Notes under the pieces: model-generated
Seen by the model: only the letters and a program-made list of their open reading frames with translations
What the model was told of the DNA's origin: nothing
Databases searched by the model: none
Position numbers and translations under genes: made by a program
Source: Alphaproteobacteria bacterium
Lineage (GTDB): Bacteria > Pseudomonadota > Alphaproteobacteria > Rhizobiales > Xanthobacteraceae
Length of the DNA: 10,517 nt
Reading direction: 5' to 3'
Assembly: GCA_005883115.1 (NCBI GenBank)
Contig: VAZQ01000049.1
Location: 1-10,517, forward strand
Part shown: positions 1 to 5,597 of the stretch, piece after piece
Position numbering within the stretch: the first letter of the stretch is position 1
Layout of the letters: the number at the start of each line of letters is the position of its first letter

Positions 1-61
1 CCAGGACCCCGGTGGTCTTCTGGAACGGGCGCGAGCCGACGAGGCGCTTGACGAAGGACAT
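1..61 (-). CDS. N-terminal 20 codons of a probable DUF374 lysophospholipid acyltransferase (partial)
   Basis: Only the start of the gene is inside the window. Reading the minus strand from the ATG at 61-59 gives MSFVKRLVGSRPFQKTTGVL, which then runs off the edge. A Shine-Dalgarno-like GGAG lies 6 bases before the ATG, and the gap to the stop of the upstream DUF4170 gene is only 18 bases, so it is very likely in the same operon. The short basic start resembles the beginning of DUF374-type lysophospholipid acyltransferases, and from memory such a gene, then waaA and lpxK, often follows the DUF4170 gene in Hyphomicrobiales. The gene start is well supported. The product name rests mainly on gene order and is tentative. 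Confidence 0.5.
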   Translation of the reverse strand, partial: MSFVKRLVGSRPFQKTTGVL

Positions 62-79
62 CGGTGGCTCCGCCGAGCG

Positions 80-331
80 TCAGCGCTTGGCGGTCCGATC
101 CATTTGCGGATCGAGCAAGCGGTGCAAATGCACGATGAAGTAGCGCATGTGGGCGTTGTCGACCGTCTGCTGCGCTTTCGCCTTCCAGGCAGCATAAGCG
201 GCGGCGTAGTTGGGATAAATGCCGACGATATCCAATTTGCGGAGATCGCGGAACTCGATGCTGTCCAGATCCGCGAGCTCACCACCGAATACGAGGTGGA
301 GCAACTGTCGCGGCTGGCTCTGCTCCGGCAT
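80..331 (-). CDS. DUF4170 family small protein, 83 aa
   Basis: An 83-residue protein starting MPEQSQPRQL with the pattern of the alphaproteobacterial DUF4170 family: LHLVFGGEL near residues 11-19, GIYPNYAAAYAAWKAKA at 37-53 and MRYFIVHLHRLLDP at 62-75. The family is about this length and its function is unknown. It has no signal peptide or membrane segment, so it is probably cytosolic. The ATG at 331-329 was chosen over longer in-frame starts because a strong AAGGAG (345-340) sits 8 bases upstream and the homologous part begins here. It lies 113 bases after the phosphatase gene and 18 bases before a probable lipid A-related acyltransferase, so a link to envelope lipid synthesis is possible but is an inference from position only. 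Confidence 0.85.
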   Translation of the reverse strand: MPEQSQPRQLLHLVFGGELADLDSIEFRDLRKLDIVGIYPNYAAAYAAWKAKAQQTVDNAHMRYFIVHLHRLLDPQMDRTAKR

Positions 332-444
332 AGTTCGCGCTCCTTGCTGTCGCGATCCGCAAGGCTGGCAAAACGCTTTTCGCCCGCCGTCGCGAACCGC
401 CACATCCGCAGCGTCTCGGATTCGAGGCAGACTGCTCCTCCCAA

Positions 445-1242
445 TCACGCGAACTCGGAAAGCCGATCGCGAATGAGACCGAGCAACCGCGCATGACGGG
501 CGCGGCCGGCGGCGACCAGCGCACCATGGACCGGATCCGGACGATTGTAGATCAACGATTGCCCCGTCAGCGTGGTAATCCGCCCGCCGGCTTCGTGCAC
601 CAAAAGATCGGCCGCCGCAAGGTCCCAATCCCTGCTGTTCGGGGCCGTAAAGGTGCCGTCAATGGCCCCGGTCGCGACGCGCGCCAGACGCAACGCGAGC
701 GATGGAACTCGCGGGACGGTGGCGATGCCCGGCTCGATCGCAGCAAGACTGTCGAGCCGACGCTTGGCACCGGAGAACGTCGCGCCCGCCAGCTGATCGC
801 CGCTGCTCGCGGCGATGCGTGTCCCGTTCACCGTCGCGCCGCCGCCAGCGACCGACAGGAACAACTCGTCGCTCACTGGCGCGTACAGCGCGGCAACGAC
901 GGGGCGACCCGCACACACCAAAGCCGCGGCAATCACCCACTCCGGCGAACCCGCGAGATAAGCGCGCGTGCCGTCGATCGGATCGACGACCCACACCTCG
1001 TCGCGCCGCAATCGCGCCGGGTCGTCTTCCGTCTCCTCCGATAGCCAGCCGGCGTCGCGGATGTTCAAAAGCCGCTCGCGCAGCAGCGCGTCAACGGCAA
1101 TATCGGCTTCGCTTACCGGCGAGGAGGCGCCTTTCGTCCAGCTGACGAGCTGGCCGCGAAAAGTTTGCAGCGCCAGCGCGCCGGCTTCACGCACGACCGA
1201 GGCGAGGCGATCCCGCAGCAAGACGCGGTCATCGGCCGCCAA
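445..1242 (-). CDS. cysQ: 3'(2'),5'-bisphosphate nucleotidase CysQ-like (inositol monophosphatase superfamily), 265 aa
   Basis: A Mg2+-dependent phosphatase of the inositol monophosphatase fold. In the CysQ branch it removes the 3' phosphate of PAP, a by-product of sulfate assimilation and other sulfotransfer reactions. Numbered from the TTG start, SEADIAVDALL is at 44-54, the metal-binding acidic pair in LSEETEDD at 67-74, the family signature DPIDGT at 87-92, and the second signature WDLAAADLLVHEAGG at 206-220. The 265-residue length fits the family. I chose TTG at 1242-1240 because GGAGGGG (1256-1250) precedes it by 7 bases and it gives the usual N-terminus. An ATG at 1275-1273 would add 11 residues unlike the family. 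The gene starts inside the last codons of pmbA (14-base overlap), so translation is probably coupled. It could instead be an inositol-phosphate phosphatase; the superfamily call is firm, the substrate is not. Confidence 0.85.
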   Translation of the reverse strand: MAADDRVLLRDRLASVVREAGALALQTFRGQLVSWTKGASSPVSEADIAVDALLRERLLNIRDAGWLSEETEDDPARLRRDEVWVVDPIDGTRAYLAGSPEWVIAAALVCAGRPVVAALYAPVSDELFLSVAGGGATVNGTRIAASSGDQLAGATFSGAKRRLDSLAAIEPGIATVPRVPSLALRLARVATGAIDGTFTAPNSRDWDLAAADLLVHEAGGRITTLTGQSLIYNRPDPVHGALVAAGRARHARLLGLIRDRLSEFA

Positions 1243-2578
1243 CGGTGAGCCCCTCCACGCGCACGGTCGGTGCATTGGTGCCGAACCGGAACTCCAAATC
1301 GTTTGCGGGAACGAGCGCCTGGAACATGTCGAGGAGACTTCCGGCAATTGTCACTTCGCTCACGGGGTAGGTGCGTTTGCCATTTTCAATCCAAAAGCCG
1401 TTCGCGCCGCGACTATAGTCGCCGGTCACGTAATTCACCCCCACGCCGATGAGGTCGGTGACGTAAAATCCCTCGGCGATGTCGGCCATCATCGCTTCCG
1501 GCGTATCGGGGCCGGCCGCGAGATGCAGATTGCTCGGTCCCGGCGCCGGCGTGGAGGATACGGCGCGCTGGGCATGGCCGGTGGTGACAAGACCGAGCTC
1601 GCGCGCGGTGGCGCAATCGAGCAACCAAGATGCGAGCACGCCGTCCTCCACCACGGCGAGGGACTTGGTCGCCACGCCCTCGGCATCGAAAGGACGTGAG
1701 CGCAAGCCCCGCAAGCGGCGCGGATCATCGAGCACGCGGATGCCCGGCCTGAACAGCCGTTGGCCGAGCTTGTCTCTGAGGAAACTGCTCTTGCGCGCAA
1801 CCGCGGCGCCATTGATGGCGCTGGCGAGATGGCCGATGAGGGAGCCCGCCGCCCGCCGGTCGAAGACGACGGGCGCGCGTTTGCTCTTCACCTTGCGTGG
1901 ATTGAGCCGCTCGACCGCGCGCTCGCCGGCCGTGCGTCCGATCTTCTCCGGAGGATCGAGATCGCCGCCGTGTACCGTGGCGCAATAGTCGTAATCGCGC
2001 TCCATTGCCGTGCCCGCGCCGGCAATGGCCGTCATCGATATGCTCTGGCCCGAGTTGAGATAAGCGCCGCGGAAGCCGTGGCTCGTCACAAGCACCATGC
2101 CGCCGATGCCGGCCGAGGCGGATGCCCCCGCCGATTTGGTGACCCCTTCAATGGCAAGCGCCGCGCTCTCGGCGCGCCGCGCGCGCTCTTCCAACATGCC
2201 CACGGTCGGCAGATCCGGATCGAGCAAATCGAGATCGGGAATCTCGCGGGCAAGCTGCTCGCGATCGGCAATTCCCGTGAACGGATCTTCCGGTGCCGCC
2301 TTGGCCATGGCGACGGCACGTTCGGCGAGTTCGGTCGCATCGGCCTTGATGTCGTTCGTCGACACGACCGCCTGACGGCGCCCGACGAAAGCGCGCAGCC
2401 CAACATCGTCGCCTTCGGAGCGCTCGGATTCCTCAACCGCGCTATCGCGCACCTCCACCGCAAGTGACACCGAGCGCACGGCGAGCGCATCGGCGGCGTC
2501 TGCGCCGGCTCGGCGCGCGGCCGCGACGAGTCGTTCGGCAAGGTCGGTCAGCGCGGATTGGTCGAGGAGCGAGGACAT
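1229..2578 (-). CDS. pmbA: TldD/PmbA family protein, PmbA (TldE) type, 449 aa
   Basis: A full-length member (449 residues, usual size about 440-450) of the TldD/PmbA peptidase family. In Escherichia coli TldD and TldE/PmbA form a heterodimeric zinc protease that degrades unfolded peptides, trims microcin B17 and degrades the CcdA antitoxin. Recognisable blocks are AGADAADALAVRS near 24-36, the GAAVARKSSFLRDKLG stretch at 257-272, PFDAEGVATKS at 296-306, TTGHAQR at 332-338 and the C-terminal hallmark GANGFWIENGKRTYPVSEVT at 391-410. No HExxxH zinc motif is present, as expected of the non-metal-binding PmbA/TldE subunit; no tldD lies in the window. The ATG at 2578-2576 has no good Shine-Dalgarno site. 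It is the first gene of the operon with the CysQ-like phosphatase, whose start it overlaps. The GANTC cluster lies just upstream. Confidence 0.93.
   Translation of the reverse strand: MSSLLDQSALTDLAERLVAAARRAGADAADALAVRSVSLAVEVRDSAVEESERSEGDDVGLRAFVGRRQAVVSTNDIKADATELAERAVAMAKAAPEDPFTGIADREQLAREIPDLDLLDPDLPTVGMLEERARRAESAALAIEGVTKSAGASASAGIGGMVLVTSHGFRGAYLNSGQSISMTAIAGAGTAMERDYDYCATVHGGDLDPPEKIGRTAGERAVERLNPRKVKSKRAPVVFDRRAAGSLIGHLASAINGAAVARKSSFLRDKLGQRLFRPGIRVLDDPRRLRGLRSRPFDAEGVATKSLAVVEDGVLASWLLDCATARELGLVTTGHAQRAVSSTPAPGPSNLHLAAGPDTPEAMMADIAEGFYVTDLIGVGVNYVTGDYSRGANGFWIENGKRTYPVSEVTIAGSLLDMFQALVPANDLEFRFGTNAPTVRVEGLTVGGR
1250..1256 (-). promoter_or_regulatory. Shine-Dalgarno site that fixes a TTG start for the CysQ-like gene
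   Basis: On the minus strand GGAGGGG lies 7 bases before the TTG at 1242-1240, within the final codons of pmbA. It decides the start of the phosphatase gene in favour of a rare TTG codon rather than the ATG 33 bases further upstream. Confidence 0.65.
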
Positions 2579-2587
2579 TGAGAGGAT

Positions 2588-2663
2588 GAGTCTGGTTTTG
2601 TGGAATGGAGGAGTCTGTTACCGAGGTTGCGCGGGGACGGCAACGACTCGTCAAGCATGAGTC
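2588..2663. promoter_or_regulatory. Cluster of four GANTC (CcrM methylation) sites in the pmbA upstream region
   Basis: GAGTC at 2588-2592, GAGTC at 2611-2615, GACTC at 2645-2649 and GAGTC at 2659-2663 lie 10-85 bases upstream of the pmbA start. On the minus strand the two outer sites form the inverted arrangement GACTCATGCTTGACGAGTC, which encloses CTTGAC, a match to the alphaproteobacterial -35 element. I could not find a convincing -10 element at the right distance, so the promoter itself is unproven. In alphaproteobacteria GANTC is methylated by CcrM, and clusters in promoters can tie transcription to replication. The sites are seen; the regulatory role is inferred. Confidence 0.45.
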
Positions 2664-2764
2664 GCATGGGAGGCGGTGAAACCGCAAATTAACCAGGAAC
2701 ATTAAGCGGATCCCGACCGGTTTGCGGCATGTTTACGGCAACGAGCGGGAGAACCGCCGCAGCA

Positions 2765-2784
2765 CTGGTCCCGGCAGGGAACAG
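2765..2784. other. Small stem-loop in the intergenic region
   Basis: CTGGTCCC and GGGAACAG can pair around a GGCA loop as an 8-position stem with one internal G/A mismatch. It sits 34 bases from the large hairpin at 2819-2848 in the gap between pmbA and the NMT1-type gene. It may be part of a structured 3' untranslated region or of a small RNA. Alone it could be chance. Confidence 0.35.
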
Positions 2785-2818
2785 CTAGGCTTTGAGGCGT
2801 CAAGCAGGCAGTCGTCGT

Positions 2819-2848
2819 GGGGTCGAGCCGTCGCAACGGCTCGACCCC
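2819..2848. terminator. Perfect 13-bp inverted repeat, probable (possibly bidirectional) transcription terminator
   Basis: GGGGTCGAGCCGT at 2819-2831 and ACGGCTCGACCCC at 2836-2848 are exact inverted copies around a CGCA loop. The hairpin begins 23 bases past the stop of the minus-strand NMT1-type binding protein gene, the place expected for the terminator of the secreted protein - ubiA - binding protein unit. In that direction no T run follows. On the plus strand the T-rich TTATTT follows immediately, so it would also work, perhaps better, for a plus-strand transcript. Confidence 0.75.
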
Positions 2849-2871
2849 TTATTTCCAGGCTTCCCCGAACG

Positions 2872-3840
2872 TCACTGCCGCCGCTCGGGGATTTGGATCA
2901 GCTCGGCGAGATCGGCGTGGGTCAGTGGCGCCGCGATGAATTTGAAGTTGACGGCATCGGCCATCACCTCCTCGATCCCCGAAATGCGATCGGGATCGAC
3001 CGCGGCAAGCGGCAGGAATTCCTGCAATGCGCGCTTGGCGGTGGCCTGCGGCAGCTTGGCGAAATTTGCGTAGGCATTGAGCCCCTCCGGCGTCGAATAG
3101 ACCCAGCGCAGCGAATCGCGGTAGCCGCGCATGAAGCGCACGAACACCTCGGGGCGTGCCTTGAGTTCGGTCGCGTTGGCGATGATGACGCGGCTGGTCT
3201 GCTTATCGAAATCGGGCGCATCGGAAGATTTCATAATCAGCCGAGTCTTGCCGGCTTCGAGCTCCGCGACCCCGAACGGCGCGCCTGCCCAGCCCACGTC
3301 GACCTGTCCGCTCATGGTCGCGGTCATGGTCGCGGCCGCATTCCCGGTCGGCGTCGGCTTGAAGTCCACGTTGTAGTGCTTCTGCAACGCGAGCACGCCG
3401 GCATGAGTGGAGGAGCCGTTGTTCGAATAGGCCACCGTCTTGCCCGAGAGGTCGCGCGGGCCTTTGATCGAGGAAGCCACCGGCACATACCAGAAGACCT
3501 GGGCGCCGCCCGTATAGGAGCCGCCGATAATGCGAACCGGCGCTCCCTTGGCAAAAACACCGATCGCGCCGAGAAAACCCGAAGCGATGCCGACCTGTGC
3601 GCTATTCGAGATCACGGCCTGCTGGGTCTCACCGCCGCCGTCGGTATAGAAGATGTCGAGCGCGAGATTGTGCGGTTTGAACAGGCCCGCCTTGTACCCG
3701 ATCTCGGTAACAAAGGTCTCGCCAATGCCGCGCCCGCCGACCGCGATCTTGAGCTCCTCCTCTGCCCGACCGGTGTCGGCTAGAGCGGCGAATGTTGCGA
3801 TTGCCGCGAGCGAGGCGACGACGAACCTGCGAGAACGCAT
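2872..3840 (-). CDS. Secreted NMT1/THI5-like (SsuA/TauA-type) solute-binding protein, 322 aa
   Basis: A periplasmic substrate-binding protein of the NMT1/SsuA type, the class that delivers small organic solutes (sulfonates, pyrimidine precursors, nitriles and others) to ABC importers. From the ATG at 3840-3838 the N-terminus MRSRR plus a hydrophobic stretch at about 6-20 and a likely cleavage after GRA (24-26) makes a signal peptide. The mature part opens LKIAVGGRG and contains IGYKAGLFKPHNLALDI at 47-63, GGGETQQAVISNSAQVGIAS at 68-87, GPRDLSGKTVAYSNNGSSTH at 127-146 and SGQVDVGWAGAP at 177-188, all typical of the fold. A TTG 30 bases upstream would lengthen the n-region by ten residues and was rejected. 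The gene begins 53 bases after ubiA on the same strand and is probably co-transcribed. No permease or ATPase gene lies in the window, so the substrate is unknown. Confidence 0.85.
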   Translation of the reverse strand: MRSRRFVVASLAAIATFAALADTGRAEEELKIAVGGRGIGETFVTEIGYKAGLFKPHNLALDIFYTDGGGETQQAVISNSAQVGIASGFLGAIGVFAKGAPVRIIGGSYTGGAQVFWYVPVASSIKGPRDLSGKTVAYSNNGSSTHAGVLALQKHYNVDFKPTPTGNAAATMTATMSGQVDVGWAGAPFGVAELEAGKTRLIMKSSDAPDFDKQTSRVIIANATELKARPEVFVRFMRGYRDSLRWVYSTPEGLNAYANFAKLPQATAKRALQEFLPLAAVDPDRISGIEEVMADAVNFKFIAAPLTHADLAELIQIPERRQ

Positions 3841-3893
3841 GCTCCCTCGGCTCGCTCGGTTGGGCGACAAGAGCGCTAAGCCCCAAGCTTGAG

Positions 3894-4823
3894 CTATCCT
3901 ATAGGCAACGCCGCATCGAGCGCGAGCCCTGCGAACAGGATGAGGCCGGCATCGCGGTTGGACTTGAACACCGTCAGGCAGTTGAGCGGGTCATCCACAT
4001 TGAGTCGCGCAATCTGCCAAACGAGATGCGCGGCAAACGCGACGAGCCCGAGCGCGAAGATCAGCCTTGCACCAGCAGTCCATCCAGCGACTGCGATCAG
4101 CGTCAGGGCAAGCGCGTAGAACAGCGCGAGCATCGGCTTGGTGCGCTCACGGAAGAGCAGCGCCGTCGACTTGATGCCGATGAGCGCGTCGTCGTCGCGA
4201 TCCTGGTGCGCGTAGATAGTGTCATAGCCGATCACCCAGCATATGGCGCCGGCGTAGAGCAGAACCGCCGGTGCATCGAGACGCCCAAAGGCCGCCGGCC
4301 ATCCCATCAGCGCGCCCCAGGAGAAGGCGAGCCCGAGCACAATCTGCGGCCAGTAGGTGATCCGCTTCATGAACGGATAGATCGCGACCACCGCCAGCGA
4401 GGCGAAGCCGACGAAGACCGTGAACCGGTTGAACTGCAGCAGAACCGCAAGCCCGAGCAATGCCTGCAGCGCGAGAAAGCCGGCGGCGGCCGCGACCGTC
4501 ACCTGTCCCGAAGGGATGGGGCGCGAGCGCGTGCGCTCAACGCGCGCATCGAGGTCGCGATCGACGATATCGTTCCAGGTGCAGCCCGCCCCGCGCATGG
4601 CAAACGCGCCGACGAAGAACAGGAACAGATGCCAGAAGTTGACCCGCATCCCGGCGTGAACCGCGGCAAGGCCAACCGACCACCAGCACGGCAGCAGCAG
4701 CAGCCAAGAGCCGATCGGGCGGTCGAGGCGCGCCAAGCGCAGATAGGGGCGGAGCCATACGGGGGCCCAGCCGTCGACCCAGTTGCCGGTTGAATCGGCG
4801 ACGCGGCCCGCGCCGCGCGTCAT
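3894..4823 (-). CDS. ubiA: 4-hydroxybenzoate polyprenyltransferase UbiA, 309 aa
   Basis: An inner-membrane prenyltransferase that attaches the polyprenyl tail to 4-hydroxybenzoate, the second step of ubiquinone synthesis. The first Asp-rich motif N84-D85-x-x-D88-x-x-x-D92 lies in GAGCTWNDIVDRDLDARVER, followed by SRPIPSG at 100-106. The second motif is in GYDTIYAHQDRDDDALIGIK near 199-218 (D201, D208). Roughly eight hydrophobic helices are visible, for example 40-57, 66-77, 112-130 and 254-267. The length is slightly above the usual 290 because of about 20 extra N-terminal residues. ATG at 4823-4821 overlaps the TGA of the upstream gene (ATGA), so it is probably translated by coupling; a start 144 bases further upstream would run deep into that gene. 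This is one of the surest calls in the window. Confidence 0.96.
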   Translation of the reverse strand: MTRGAGRVADSTGNWVDGWAPVWLRPYLRLARLDRPIGSWLLLLPCWWSVGLAAVHAGMRVNFWHLFLFFVGAFAMRGAGCTWNDIVDRDLDARVERTRSRPIPSGQVTVAAAAGFLALQALLGLAVLLQFNRFTVFVGFASLAVVAIYPFMKRITYWPQIVLGLAFSWGALMGWPAAFGRLDAPAVLLYAGAICWVIGYDTIYAHQDRDDDALIGIKSTALLFRERTKPMLALFYALALTLIAVAGWTAGARLIFALGLVAFAAHLVWQIARLNVDDPLNCLTVFKSNRDAGLILFAGLALDAALPIG

Positions 4824-5392
4824 CGCGTCAGCGGACTGCCGGTGAGCGTGTCGAAGGTCGACTGCCCCTTTTTCGTCGCCGTCGAGGCATCGGGAACCAT
4901 GGGTCCGGCGCCCAGCGCGTCGCTCAGGCTGGGGGCCGTCTGGCGCGGGGCTTGCGCCGCATCGCAAACCTTCTTGCTCACCTCGGAGGCCTTGCCGTGC
5001 CCGTCCTGGACTTGTTTGAGGACTTCGGAGGGAACGCTGCAGGTTGCGCTGTGCTCTTGCAAGCCCTTCATCATCTTGCTCTCGGCCGCAAGGAAGGCCT
5101 TGAAAAGCTTACAGATCTCGTCGGGGGGTGCCTTCCGCTGGCCAGCCGCCTGCAGCGCTTGGCCCGTTTTGGCAACCTCATCGCGGCTGCTCAGGAGTTG
5201 CTGACAGCCCGGCGGCGGCTGCTGCGGCGCGCTGAATGAAGCTCCCGGCGCAGCGGGGGAGGACATGCCCGGGACAGGCGACATGCCGGGCGCCCCGGAC
5301 ATGCCCGGAGCCCCTCCAAACTGCGCCACCGCCTGCCACAGCGGGATGACCGCGAGTGCCAGCGCCAATGGGAGAGCCCGGCTGACCCTCAT
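4820..5392 (-). CDS. Small secreted four-cysteine protein with PGM repeats, unknown function, 190 aa
   Basis: I do not recognise a named family. The ATG at 5392-5390, preceded by GGGGAG 10 bases upstream, gives a clear signal peptide: MRVSR, a hydrophobic core to about residue 20, and cleavage after AVA (21-23). The mature protein starts with a low-complexity linker containing three PGMS units (GAPGMS, GAPGMS, PVPGMS, about residues 27-43) and a Pro-rich stretch to 61. A helical, charged domain at about 63-146 follows, with four cysteines at 63, 94, 118 and 143, which could form two disulfides in the periplasm. The tail (147-190) is rich in Ala, Ser and Thr. An upstream in-frame ATG (5431) would spoil the signal peptide. 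Its stop overlaps the ubiA start, so the two are co-transcribed. Small secreted helical proteins of this kind are common in Bradyrhizobium relatives. A role with ubiA is not implied by sequence. Confidence 0.8.
   Translation of the reverse strand: MRVSRALPLALALAVIPLWQAVAQFGGAPGMSGAPGMSPVPGMSSPAAPGASFSAPQQPPPGCQQLLSSRDEVAKTGQALQAAGQRKAPPDEICKLFKAFLAAESKMMKGLQEHSATCSVPSEVLKQVQDGHGKASEVSKKVCDAAQAPRQTAPSLSDALGAGPMVPDASTATKKGQSTFDTLTGSPLTR
5262..5315 (-). repeat. Three 18-bp tandem units encoding the PGM repeat
   Basis: GACATGCC begins at 5262, 5280 and 5298, exactly 18 bases apart, with diverged second halves. Read on the minus strand the units encode the six-residue repeat (G/P)(A/V)PGMS near the N-terminus of the secreted protein. 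It is a short coding tandem repeat that could vary in copy number among strains. Confidence 0.75.
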
Positions 5393-5597
5393 GATGGTGT
5401 GTCTCCCCGGCCGCCCGATTCGACCCCACATCCTGCGGCCGGATATAAAAAGCCTTTCGAATCCGGCGATAACACGGCAAACCGGCAGCCCCGAGGACCC
5501 GTCTCTAGGGCCCGCACGGCCGTTGAGACCCGAGTTGCCCGCCCTTCGGCCCTCGAAGTCTACTCAAAGGCGGCCGCGACCCGCCCCGGTTGCATCC
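5393..5597. promoter_or_regulatory. Divergent intergenic region between the secreted protein - ubiA unit and rsmE
   Basis: These 205 bases must hold the promoter of the minus-strand unit and that of rsmE. The only AT-rich island is GGATATAAAAAGCC around 5440-5453. Two GANTC sites, GATTC at 5417-5421 and GAATC at 5459-5463, flank it on either side. I cannot identify a convincing -35/-10 pair on either strand. No coding potential of its own is apparent. Confidence 0.4.

Noticed and set aside
332..444. A promoter or hidden gene between the CysQ-like and DUF4170 genes
   Set aside because: The 113 bases hold one GANTC site (419-423) and the DUF4170 Shine-Dalgarno site, but no -35/-10 pair or conserved small frame that I can defend.
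1760..2467. A plus-strand open frame opposite pmbA
   Set aside because: It is antisense to well-conserved pmbA, with no ribosome binding site or motif of its own.
2689..2705. TTAA-N9-TTAA upstream of pmbA as a CtrA binding site
   Set aside because: The CtrA consensus has seven bases between the TTAA half sites and here there are nine, so it fails the spacing; it may only reflect a local AT-rich stretch.
2722..2818. A small protein gene between pmbA and the hairpin
   Set aside because: No start codon with a Shine-Dalgarno site and no short frame with convincing composition was found on either strand.
2722..3783. A long plus-strand open frame opposite the NMT1-type gene
   Set aside because: It is antisense to a gene with a clear signal peptide and family motifs; its product is rich in Arg, His and Gly with no recognisable motif, as expected from a GC-rich shadow frame.
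3841..3870. TTG at 3870-3868 as the start of the NMT1-type gene
   Set aside because: It adds ten residues ahead of a good signal peptide that starts at the ATG at 3840; the added part contains no useful signal.
3792..4793. A long plus-strand open frame opposite ubiA
   Set aside because: It is highly charged and Arg/Gln-rich and mirrors the conserved membrane protein UbiA on the other strand; it has no family features.
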